Notes: generated by a model not told the origin, from the letters alone. Shown: positions 1 to 6,518, numbered from the stretch's first letter. The stretch: 7,612 nt of DNA from Paludibacteraceae bacterium (GCA_017542915.1 JAFXWI010000068.1:1-7612); one strand, 5' to 3'. Program-made: numbers and translations.

Positions 1-1347
1 CGTGCTTATCTGATGGATTTGGCGAACGAGAACGCTTCTCTGACACCTACGGATCTGAATATCCTCCTCCGTGCGTTCGGTATAGACGGCTTTACGGATG
101 ATGAGTTGATGACGATTGCTTATCCGCCTCAGAAAGAGACGCCTCAGATAGCCAAGGTGACACCTGTTGCCGAGATGAATCCGGTGGAGATCGTCAACTC
201 CGTGGTGGATGTGCAGCGTACCTTGCATAGCACCGATACGAGCCGTGCTCTGTCAGCAGAGTCCAAGCCTGTGGTAGAGCCCGTTCCGGCGCACAAAGGT
301 CCTTCGAGAGAGGATCTGCAGGCAGAGTTGTTCACCGAGTTGGTGTTCGGAGGAAAGGAATATACCTCTGCGCAGATGGCGTCCAAGTTAGCACGGCTGA
401 TGAAGTTGTCAAACGTCAAAGCAGATCCGGTGACTCCGGCGCAGATGTCCTTATTATACGATTATTACGGCGCTGTGCATAGTCATTGCGATACGCTCCG
501 TTTGGGCTTTGAACCGCTGTTAGTCTACCTGTGCGACACGATGGTTTATGACCCGCGTTTAGCAGATGTGCTGCCGGATTCGGTGCAAGCTCAAGCTACG
601 GATATCAAGGCGCAGATGAAAGACGGTTTGGGAATGTTGCGCAAGGAGAATCACTCGCTCTTGGTCGTTCTATCCTCGCTGCCGAAAGAGTCGCCGGAGA
701 CCTATGCGTTTGTCGATACGCTGACAGCTTTGGCGGACGCGCGTCTGAATCACGAGCATTATTATGTGGGCGAATCGGTGATGTACGCCGAGATGCGCGG
801 CGGTTTTGACCATGAGATGAATGTGGTGTCGCTGCTGACTATTCTGTCTATCTTCCTGATCGTGGCGCTGACGTTCCGTTCGGTGATCGTACCGACTATC
901 TTGGTGGTAACGGTCATGACGGCGGTGTATGTGAATGTAGTGGTAGCAGGATGGGTTACGGGACAGATGTTATACCTTGCGTACTTGATTGTGCAAGCAA
1001 TCCTCATGGGTGCTACGATAGACTATGGTATTCTTTTCGCCAGCTATTATCGTGAGAGCCGTAAGACCATGGTCCAACTGGATGCGGTCTGTGCAGCGTA
1101 CAGAGGTTCAATTCGTACTATTCTGACTTCCGGCTTGATTACCGTATTGGGTCCCGGAGCGATGGCGCTGTTTATTGACGATTTGATGATTAGCAATATC
1201 GTCGGATGTCTGGCAGTCGGTGCTTTCATGGCGATTGTGCTGACGCTGACTGTGGTGCCTGCTGTGTTAGTGGCGCTGGATAGATGGGTAGTGTATGGCA
1301 AGAAGAACCGCTTTAATGGTGAAGTCAAATCAGATAGTGAAGAATGA
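1..1347 (+). CDS. MMPL/RND-family transporter, C-terminal part (5' end outside window)
   Basis: The frame is open to the first base, so the ATG at 13 is probably internal and the true start lies upstream. The visible part begins with a soluble stretch of about 270 residues that ends in a 'YYVGESV' segment, which fits the second periplasmic (porter) loop of RND proteins. Five membrane helices follow, corresponding to TM8-TM12. They include the segment 'GATIDYGILFASYYRES' (Asp codon at 1021-1023), the Asp-Tyr motif of the proton-relay helix in MMPL proteins, and the closing 'VVPAVLVALDRW' helix. The family moves lipids, pigments or other hydrophobic molecules across or out of the inner membrane using proton-motive force; the substrate cannot be read here. 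The first half (TM1-TM7) is missing because of the window edge. The stop overlaps the next start as ATGA, so the gene is probably translationally coupled to the ABC permeases. Family call is firm, substrate unknown. Confidence 0.9.
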   Translation, partial: RAYLMDLANENASLTPTDLNILLRAFGIDGFTDDELMTIAYPPQKETPQIAKVTPVAEMNPVEIVNSVVDVQRTLHSTDTSRALSAESKPVVEPVPAHKGPSREDLQAELFTELVFGGKEYTSAQMASKLARLMKLSNVKADPVTPAQMSLLYDYYGAVHSHCDTLRLGFEPLLVYLCDTMVYDPRLADVLPDSVQAQATDIKAQMKDGLGMLRKENHSLLVVLSSLPKESPETYAFVDTLTALADARLNHEHYYVGESVMYAEMRGGFDHEMNVVSLLTILSIFLIVALTFRSVIVPTILVVTVMTAVYVNVVVAGWVTGQMLYLAYLIVQAILMGATIDYGILFASYYRESRKTMVQLDAVCAAYRGSIRTILTSGLITVLGPGAMALFIDDLMISNIVGCLAVGAFMAIVLTLTVVPAVLVALDRWVVYGKKNRFNGEVKSDSEE

Positions 1348-2192
1348 AAGAAAATCAATGGGATATGGTCATCACACCGAAGGATAAACTGCTTGCGGTG
1401 GATTGGAAAGAGATATGGCGGTATCGCGATATGTTCGTTCTGTTCGTAGAACGGGCATTCCGTGTGGCATACAAACAGACAATCCTCGGTCCGCTGTGGT
1501 TTATCATTACACCGGTGTTGAGTGTGATTGTCTATGTGACGGTATTCGGGGGGATAGCCAATATCCCGACCGATGGCGTGCCGCCGATCTTATTCTACCT
1601 GCTCGGTATTTCGGTCTGGGGGTATTTCTCCAGTTGCTTGAGTGCCACTTCCAATTCGTTTGTGTCGAATGCCGATATCTTCGGTAAGGTGTATTTCCCG
1701 CGTATTATCATGCCTCTGGTAGCTGTGACGACAAATCTGTTGTCATTTGCAATCCAGTTGGCGATCTTCGCGGCTTTCTATATTTACTATGTAGCGACCG
1801 GAACGGAGCTGGTGATTCATTGGCAGTTGGTTCTTTTCCCTGTTCTGATCGTGCTGTTGGCGCTCATGGCTGTGGGATTCGGTATGATTTTCTCGTCCAT
1901 GACGACTAAATACCGTGACTTGCAGATCATGCTCAATAAGATCATCTCGCTCTGGGTGTATGTCACGCCGGTGATCTATCCGCTAAGTATGGTGACGAAC
2001 GAGAAACTGCATTTAGCGATGAGTCTGAATCCCGTTACGCCGGTGATGGAAGCTATCAAATACTCGCTTTTGGGGCAAGGTCAGTTCAGTTGGCTTTGGC
2101 TTGCCTATAGCGCTGCTTTCACGCTCGTATTATTAATCTTCGGCCTTATGCTTTTTAACAAGGTTCAAAAATCATTCATGGACACAGTATGA
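1344..2192 (+). CDS. ABC-2 type polysaccharide/polyol-phosphate export permease, paralogue 1
   Basis: A 282-residue integral membrane subunit of the Wzm/TagG/KpsM type, the channel half of ABC exporters for O-antigen, capsule or teichoic acid chains. A cytoplasmic N-terminal amphipathic stretch (residues 15-42) leads to YKQTILGPLW (43-52), the signature at the first helix. Then come VFGGIANIPTD (67-77), IFGKVYFPR (112-120) and SSMTTKYRDL (184-193), the conserved loop of this family, with about six hydrophobic segments overall. Length is typical for Wzm. The start ATG at 1344 overlaps the MMPL stop as ATGA, which fixes the start. The gene ends in another ATGA overlap with a second permease. 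Such permeases need a Wzt-type ATPase, which is not encoded in this window. Family assignment is strong; the exported polymer is not known. Confidence 0.9.
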   Translation: MKENQWDMVITPKDKLLAVDWKEIWRYRDMFVLFVERAFRVAYKQTILGPLWFIITPVLSVIVYVTVFGGIANIPTDGVPPILFYLLGISVWGYFSSCLSATSNSFVSNADIFGKVYFPRIIMPLVAVTTNLLSFAIQLAIFAAFYIYYVATGTELVIHWQLVLFPVLIVLLALMAVGFGMIFSSMTTKYRDLQIMLNKIISLWVYVTPVIYPLSMVTNEKLHLAMSLNPVTPVMEAIKYSLLGQGQFSWLWLAYSAAFTLVLLIFGLMLFNKVQKSFMDTV

Positions 2193-3043
2193 CGCAAGAT
2201 AATCAATATTGGACTACAGAGATAAGCCCGAATACCTTTGCAAAGGGCTTGGGATTGAAAGAACTATGGGATAAGAAGTACCTGATTTGGCTGTTTATCA
2301 AGCGCGATATTACGGTTCAGTATAAGCAGACCATTTTTGGTATGGGCTGGTATTTCCTGTCGCCGTTATTCACGATGTTTATGTATATCGTGGTGTTCGG
2401 GCGTATAGCCGGCATCCCGACGGATGATATACCTCAACCGGTTTTCTATCTGAGCGGAATCTGTCTATGGGAGTATTTCTCGGAGTGTCTGACGGCTGTT
2501 TCCGGTACGTTTCAGACGAATGCCAACTTGTTCGGTAAAGTCTATTTCCCGCGTTTGGTGTCTCCGGTGTCGGTGGTGATCTCCAAACTGTTCCGTTTCT
2601 CATTGCAGCTATCGACTTTCGTCTTTGTCTATCTGCTGTATGTGTTCAAAGGCGTACATTTAGTGCCAAACTGGTACCTGTGCCTCTTCCCGGTACTCAT
2701 TCTGATGATCGAGTGTCTGGCGTTGGGTTTAGGATTGATGATCTCTTCAATGACCACCAAATATCGTGACCTGATCAATTTCTTCGGAGTGTTTGTATCC
2801 CTTTGGATGTACGCTACACCGATTGTCTATCCGCTGAGTTACGTCACGAACCCGACGCTGCATAAGATCATGCTCTTCAACCCTATGACGGCTATCATAG
2901 AGACGTTCAAATACGGCGCTTATGGGGCAGGTGAGTTCTCTTGGGTATCGTTAGGATATAGCGCAGCGATCATCGTCGTGCTGCTGTTCATCGGTATTGC
3001 GATGTTCAACCGCAAGCAGAAATATTTTATCGACACTATTTAA
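2189..3043 (+). CDS. ABC-2 type polysaccharide/polyol-phosphate export permease, paralogue 2
   Basis: A 284-residue paralogue of the preceding gene. From residue 45 onward it aligns with paralogue 1 without gaps at a constant offset of two residues, with about 120 identities in 240 positions by hand count. Shared blocks are YKQTI (45-49), VFGRIAGIPTD (69-79), LFGKVYFPR (114-122), SSMTTKYRDL (186-195) and the run from TPIVYPLS into VTN. The GPLW turn of paralogue 1 is GMGW here, an atypical form for the family. The N-termini differ. Start ATG 2189 overlaps the previous stop as ATGA. The stop TAA lies within a TTAA shared with the stop of the convergent regulator gene. The two permeases may form a heterodimeric channel where Wzm is normally a homodimer; that is inference. 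It is the last gene of the rightward operon, with no ATPase after it. Confidence 0.9.
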   Translation: MTQDNQYWTTEISPNTFAKGLGLKELWDKKYLIWLFIKRDITVQYKQTIFGMGWYFLSPLFTMFMYIVVFGRIAGIPTDDIPQPVFYLSGICLWEYFSECLTAVSGTFQTNANLFGKVYFPRLVSPVSVVISKLFRFSLQLSTFVFVYLLYVFKGVHLVPNWYLCLFPVLILMIECLALGLGLMISSMTTKYRDLINFFGVFVSLWMYATPIVYPLSYVTNPTLHKIMLFNPMTAIIETFKYGAYGAGEFSWVSLGYSAAIIVVLLFIGIAMFNRKQKYFIDTI

Positions 3044-3831
3044 AGCATCTTGCTCAGTTCCTCGTAGTACTTAGGCGATACAGGAACCGATTTCGTATTA
3101 GGGATGTCCAAGTCCGCTTGGATCATCCCTTCTTTGTCGCGTCTGAGAATCTTGACGTGCCTCGGGTTGACGAAATACGAACGTTGGCAACGGATGATAC
3201 CATGTTTTTCCATGACTTGCTCAATGCCTCTCATGGATTGCCGAAGTGAGTATTCTTTGATCTTTTCTCCTTCCGTATAGAGGATAGAGACGTAGTTCTC
3301 TTTTGCCTCTACATAGAGAATCGCATCGTGTGCGATGACGAGCTTGAGGCGTCCTGTGGTATCCAGGAAACGGACGAGGTCATCTTCTGCTGCTTTCTCT
3401 TCGTCCGGACGAACAAGCGCAATGAGTAGTGCAAACAGGGTATAGGGATAGATAAGCACCGTGGTTGCTATCTGCAGGCATTGGCTTAAGGCAGGGAAGT
3501 ATCCGTAGTGCTTGCGTACCAGCGCCATATACAGCGCCGCAAAGCAACTGAACACGATGAATTCTGCGGCAGACCAGAGCATGTAATCCCTCCAAGTCAA
3601 AGTGAGACGATGCCTGCAAGCCGTCATCGGGATACGCGAGAGACACAGCACGCCGATGAGAATACACATCGTCATGAGTGTATTAAAAACGATGCCGAGC
3701 CCTGCGTCATAGAACTCCATGATCCATTCGCTTGAGTAAAACAGAATGAAACAGAGGTAGAATACCGGCACCAAGAATATATGCAGCAACAGAGAGCTGA
3801 CAGATAGAATAGAATCAGGAATTTTAGTCAT
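3040..3831 (-). CDS. Membrane-anchored LytTR-domain transcriptional regulator
   Basis: A 263-residue protein in two parts. Residues 1-145 hold four hydrophobic segments (about 8-32, 46-65, 83-105, 117-140). Residues 155-260 form a LytTR DNA-binding domain, recognised by HDAILYVEAKENYVSILY (168-185), IIRCQRSYFVNPRHVKIL (212-229) and the terminal VPVSPKYYEEL (249-259). LytTR domains bind pairs of short direct repeats about two helical turns apart. There is no receiver domain and no histidine kinase gene alongside, so the membrane part probably senses the signal itself. Upstream of the ATG is AAGGGA, a weak Shine-Dalgarno-like match. The gene faces the permease operon tail to tail with a 4-base overlap. 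It is divergent from the small unit starting at 4045, with repeated GTC motifs between them. Autoregulation or control of the divergent genes is likely but not shown. Confidence 0.88.
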   Translation of the reverse strand: MTKIPDSILSVSSLLLHIFLVPVFYLCFILFYSSEWIMEFYDAGLGIVFNTLMTMCILIGVLCLSRIPMTACRHRLTLTWRDYMLWSAAEFIVFSCFAALYMALVRKHYGYFPALSQCLQIATTVLIYPYTLFALLIALVRPDEEKAAEDDLVRFLDTTGRLKLVIAHDAILYVEAKENYVSILYTEGEKIKEYSLRQSMRGIEQVMEKHGIIRCQRSYFVNPRHVKILRRDKEGMIQADLDIPNTKSVPVSPKYYEELSKML

Positions 3832-3937
3832 AATTTAGTCCCTTTTTATGGTGTGACGAAATGGGTTTTTACCGGATTTCGTCCCTATATTTGCATTTTA
3901 GTCACCAAAAGTGCCTATTTTGTCACATTTTTTCGTC
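3822..3937. promoter_or_regulatory. Candidate LytTR operator: cluster of ATTT(T)nGTC repeats
   Basis: Upstream of the LytTR gene the motif A/T-rich TTT, one variable base, GTC, then mostly AC or CC occurs six times on the + strand. The GTC triplets start at 3827, 3838, 3881, 3901, 3922 and 3935. The central three are 20 and 21 bp apart and the first two 11 bp apart, so most lie on one face of the helix. A seventh copy is inverted (GACGAAAT, 3855-3862) and pairs exactly with ATTTCGTC at 3876-3883. Known LytTR sites are direct repeats of about 9 bp with a 12-13 bp gap, which fits the 20-21 bp spacing. The first copy overlaps the first codons of the regulator gene. The cluster ends about 14 bp before the -33 box of the rightward promoter, a usual place for an activator. 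Binding is inferred. Confidence 0.4.
3855..3883. repeat. 8-bp perfect inverted repeat in the regulator upstream region
   Basis: GACGAAAT at 3855-3862 and ATTTCGTC at 3876-3883 are exact reverse complements with a 13-base spacer, so equivalent points are 21 bp apart. They are two of the copies in the GTC motif cluster, one in each orientation. No T-run follows, so it is more likely a two-site protein-binding arrangement than a terminator. Confidence 0.5.
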
Positions 3938-3951
3938 ACTCATCACAATGA

Positions 3952-3983
3952 TTTGCACACGTCGTCAAATAGCAGTAATTTTG
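3952..3983 (+). promoter_or_regulatory. Bacteroides-type sigma-ABfr promoter for the rightward small unit
   Basis: TTTG at 3952-3955, then 20 bases, then TAATTTTG at 3976-3983, which matches TAnnTTTG fully. This is the -33/-7 arrangement of the Bacteroidota primary sigma factor. Transcription would start near 3990, giving a leader of about 55 bases before the ATG at 4045. A second TAnnTTTG match, TATATTTG at 3886-3893, has no TTTG at the right distance. Confidence 0.6.
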
Positions 3984-4000
3984 CACCGTCAAACGATAAA

Positions 4001-4032
4001 AACGTTAAGACGTTAAATTGTTAAACTGTTAA
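4001..4032 (+). repeat. Four GTTAA direct repeats with exact 8-bp period
   Basis: GTTAA occurs at 4004, 4012, 4020 and 4028, each preceded by a three-base spacer (aac, gac, att, act). The block sits between the predicted transcription start and the first start codon, so it would be in the leader RNA. It may be a protein-binding array, a translation-enhancing AU-rich leader, or a replication-slippage product. No hairpin or terminator is evident. Confidence 0.7.
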
Positions 4033-4044
4033 ATTAGTACAAAT

Positions 4045-4140
4045 ATGAAAGCTATTAAACGTATCGGATTTGACCTGTTGGTCGCACTCTATTGTCTCCA
4101 GTTACCGGCTGTGATAGCGTATCTGGTAATAAACCTGTAA
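4045..4140 (+). CDS. Small hydrophobic single-helix peptide, 31 aa, unknown function
   Basis: ATG at 4045 opens 31 codons and ends in TAA. The product starts MKAIKRIGFD, with three basic residues in the first six, and continues as one uninterrupted hydrophobic segment (residues 11-31, with Cys17, Gln19 and Pro21). That is the layout of a small membrane peptide with its N-terminus inside the cell. It is the first start codon after the predicted promoter, and the next gene begins 25 bp downstream. The start has no Shine-Dalgarno but an A-rich AAATTAGTACAAAT leader, as is usual in this phylum. I do not recognise a family. It could be a small inner-membrane protein, a signalling peptide, or a leader peptide controlling the next gene. 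A chance open frame is possible, but the promoter position argues for a real gene. Confidence 0.5.
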   Translation: MKAIKRIGFDLLVALYCLQLPAVIAYLVINL

Positions 4141-4165
4141 TCAATCAATTTAAATACTTACTGTT

Positions 4166-4690
4166 ATGGACAATTTGGTAATCATTCATTCTGAGAGCGG
4201 TTTGCAATATGATTGGAAGAGCATCGCTCGAAACCCAGGTGGTCACTATGAACCTCAGATGGATTTGGTGGCTTATAAAGCACTCTATGTCAATAAGATT
4301 GCGCAAGCACGTGCGTGCGGAAACGAACCTATGTTAGTCAGTCTTCCTATTATTGACGAGGATCGTTATTTCGCGTATATCACCCGTGGCATGAGTACGG
4401 AAGAGCGTAAGAACGTCCTCTATTGGTTAGGAGGCAGCACAAAGCGCCTTCGTGATCTGCATGAACTGTATAACATTGCTTTGTTCCGTTTGTCAGCGGT
4501 GCAATGCGTACATATTATTGATATTACGAGCCCTATGCTTGCCTGCAAGGAGAGCGGAACCTTGCTTTTGCAGGACGGTATCACGCTCTCCGAGGCAGGT
4601 AAAGCATTGGTTAGCGCCGCATGTTCGCTTTCGCATTCTCGCGAGCCATACGTTGCTGCTCACGTTGCATCTGTTCCAAACGCTGCATGA
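4166..4690 (+). CDS. SGNH/GDSL hydrolase-like protein, N-terminally short and probably inactive
   Basis: A 174-residue protein without signal peptide or clear membrane helix. Residues 57-121 (LVSLPIIDEDRYFAYITRG, then VLYWLGGS, then LHELYNIALFRLSAV and HIIDIT) resemble the central and C-terminal part of SGNH/GDSL esterases that carry LSLPPID, WLGG and WHE-YN motifs. A stop at 4151-4153 blocks extension upstream, so the GDS block with the nucleophilic serine is missing. The stretch HSESGLQYDW (8-17) sits where such proteins usually carry GGND. The terminal DGIH motif reads DGIT (Thr140), losing the catalytic His. The protein is therefore probably a non-catalytic relative or a decayed remnant. 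The frame runs 80 bp into antisense yidC, so the last 26 residues or so are likely extraneous. It is probably cotranscribed with the 31-residue peptide gene. The family call is from motif memory. Confidence 0.6.
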   Translation: MDNLVIIHSESGLQYDWKSIARNPGGHYEPQMDLVAYKALYVNKIAQARACGNEPMLVSLPIIDEDRYFAYITRGMSTEERKNVLYWLGGSTKRLRDLHELYNIALFRLSAVQCVHIIDITSPMLACKESGTLLLQDGITLSEAGKALVSAACSLSHSREPYVAAHVASVPNAA

Positions 4691-6515
4691 AACCGGATTT
4701 CGGCTTGCCTGCTTTCTTCTTTTTGTTCTCCTCCATTTCGCGGAGCATCTTCTCATCGTCCAAGGACCAGCGGAAGATCATCGTTTGCAGGATCGTGATG
4801 AAGAGCGAAACGAGGTAGTAGTAGCTCAGACCTGCGGCATAATCATTGAAGATAAAGAGGAACATGAGCGGCATAGCGTACATCATGTACTTCATGAACT
4901 TCATGTTTGGATCCGTTGCCTGAGACTGCATGGTGATATAGGTGTAAGCGATATTGCAAACCGTCATCAGTAAGCAGAAGAGGGAGAGGTGATCTCCGAT
5001 CAGCGGCAGGTTAAAGCCCCATTGGAAGACAGCGTCATAGGTGGACAGATCGTCTGCCCACAGCAGCGATTTGCCACGTAGTTCGATAGCGGTAGGCAGG
5101 AACCAGAACATAGCCATCAATACAGGGAACTGGAACAGCATCGGCAGACAGCCGCTCATCGGGCTCACACCGGCCTGCTGGTATAGCTGCATCGTAGCGG
5201 CTTGACGTTCTTGCATCTTCTCTGCCGGATATTTCTCATTGATAGCATCGATCTGCGGACGCAGAACACGCATCTTCGCGCTGGATTTATACGATACGAA
5301 GACGAAAGGCAGGATGATGAGTTTGATCACCAAGGTCATCAGCAGGATGACAATACCGATATGTAATCCCCAACTGGTGAAGAGGTCAAACATCGGAATG
5401 ACTAGTGCCGTATTGATCCAGCTCACAATCTTCCAACCCAGCGGAACTAACTTGTTCAGATGCAGTCTCTCATCGCGTGGGAGATCTTCGTCATATGCCT
5501 TGAGCGTGTGGTAGTGATTCGGTCCCAAGTAGAAACGGAAACCTGTGTATGTTTTGCCCGTGAGGTCAAACGGCACCGATGTATGCGTGGTGTACTGTTT
5601 GATATAGCCGGAATGCCTGCTCTGCAGCGTAGAGCTGAACTGCGACGAACTGAACGCATCGTCAGCAATGAGGACGGTCGAGAAGAACTGGTCTTTATAA
5701 CCGATCCATTTGACGCGTGCCGCCTCTTTCTCGCTGTCATCCTTGCTCTCACTCAGCTCCTCCATATCGCTGCCCACGAGCATGTACTGCAACCTCGCAT
5801 AGCGCTCTTCGAACTTACGTCCTTGCTCTTGTTGCGGGATGAGTTGACGCCATTGAAGCTCCAATGAGTTAATGTTTTGCGCCAACTCGCTCTGCATATT
5901 ATGCGGCTCCAAGGACAGATGTACCATATAGGAGTCCGACAACTCATATACGAAATCTAACCAAGCGTCCGGCGAAGCGGTCTTGAGACGCAGGATAGCT
6001 TTGTTCTTTTCCGCTGTTTCTACCGGTGTGAAATAGAGGTTAGAGGTCTGCAGAATACGATTGTTGGCAGTGATAAGCGTGAAACCGAAGGTACTCTCAT
6101 CCGCACGGAAGAGACAGAGCGGGTTGACAGAGTCTCCGCTGGCATGGTATTCCGGCAATTCTGCGCGTTGAATACGTCCGCCAAGGGTAGAGAGCGTCAG
6201 ACGTAAGTGTTCGTTCTCCAGCGTTACCCATTGCTCTTCGCCTTGCGCAGCTTGAGCAAAAGTGCCATAAGCGGCTTGCATATGCGCTTGTTGTTGCTCT
6301 TCGCTGATGGTCTCAGCTTGTGCTGCATTGCCTGCTACGTATTGCAGCGAATCGGAGATACGTTGTGCCTCTAATTCTGCCATACGGGCAAGTTTGATAG
6401 AATCCTGTACGCGTTGGCGTTCCGCTAATTGTTCTTTCGAAGGACGATTAAGCATGGTGAACCCAACGATGATTGCGGCTATTAGAAGGAAGCCGACCCA
6501 AGTGTTTTTATCCAT
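4611..6515 (-). CDS. yidC: Membrane protein insertase YidC
   Basis: 634 residues, within the usual range for Bacteroidota YidC. It inserts inner-membrane proteins alone or with SecYEG. Residues 1-22 (MDKNTWVGFLLIAAIIVGFT) are the first membrane helix. A linker rich in Gln, Glu and Ala follows (26-95), then the large periplasmic beta-domain (about 96-345). The insertase core starts near 365: WKIVSWINTALVIPMFDLF, then VIKLIILPF with Lys398 at the place of the catalytic-groove Arg of E. coli YidC. Next are SSAKMRVLRPQIDAINEKY (411-429), SPMSGCLPMLFQFPVLMAMFWFLP (451-474) and two more helices (about 508-527 and 545-585). The tail is basic (595-634), suited to ribosome contact. The start ATG is 3 bp after the preceding stop, with an A-rich upstream sequence and no Shine-Dalgarno. 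The gene is last in a deoD-led operon. Its 3' end overlaps the convergent hydrolase-like gene by 80 bp. Confidence 0.97.
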   Translation of the reverse strand: MDKNTWVGFLLIAAIIVGFTMLNRPSKEQLAERQRVQDSIKLARMAELEAQRISDSLQYVAGNAAQAETISEEQQQAHMQAAYGTFAQAAQGEEQWVTLENEHLRLTLSTLGGRIQRAELPEYHASGDSVNPLCLFRADESTFGFTLITANNRILQTSNLYFTPVETAEKNKAILRLKTASPDAWLDFVYELSDSYMVHLSLEPHNMQSELAQNINSLELQWRQLIPQQEQGRKFEERYARLQYMLVGSDMEELSESKDDSEKEAARVKWIGYKDQFFSTVLIADDAFSSSQFSSTLQSRHSGYIKQYTTHTSVPFDLTGKTYTGFRFYLGPNHYHTLKAYDEDLPRDERLHLNKLVPLGWKIVSWINTALVIPMFDLFTSWGLHIGIVILLMTLVIKLIILPFVFVSYKSSAKMRVLRPQIDAINEKYPAEKMQERQAATMQLYQQAGVSPMSGCLPMLFQFPVLMAMFWFLPTAIELRGKSLLWADDLSTYDAVFQWGFNLPLIGDHLSLFCLLMTVCNIAYTYITMQSQATDPNMKFMKYMMYAMPLMFLFIFNDYAAGLSYYYLVSLFITILQTMIFRWSLDDEKMLREMEENKKKKAGKPKSGFMQRLEQMQREQQRMARENAKANMRR

Positions 6516-6518
6516 TTG

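Noticed and set aside
3057..3087. Inverted repeat GTTCCT/AGGAAC as a terminator for the permease operon
   Set aside because: The six-base arms are 19 bases apart, no T-run follows, and it lies within the regulator coding sequence.
3886..3893. Second TAnnTTTG box (TATATTTG) as an additional rightward promoter
   Set aside because: No TTTG or TTG lies 19-21 bases upstream (the sequence there is ATGGGT). It could be activator-dependent, but the box alone is not enough.
3832..3990. Minus-strand promoter for the LytTR gene
   Set aside because: No CAAAnnTA is present on the + strand in this interval. The nearest candidates (CAAATAGC, CAAACGAT) fail at the key positions, so I cannot place one.
4151..4165. 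Upstream extension of the hydrolase-like gene to recover a GDS block
   Set aside because: An in-frame TAA at 4151-4153 stops the extension, and the 31-codon gene upstream does not resemble a GDS block.
4452..4973. Rightward open frame of 173 codons across the hydrolase/yidC junction
   Set aside because: It lies in a different frame from the recognisable hydrolase-like protein and antisense to yidC, with no family resemblance. It is a shadow frame.
5460..5867. Rightward open frame inside yidC
   Set aside because: It is fully antisense to the conserved YidC periplasmic domain and has no promoter or recognisable product.
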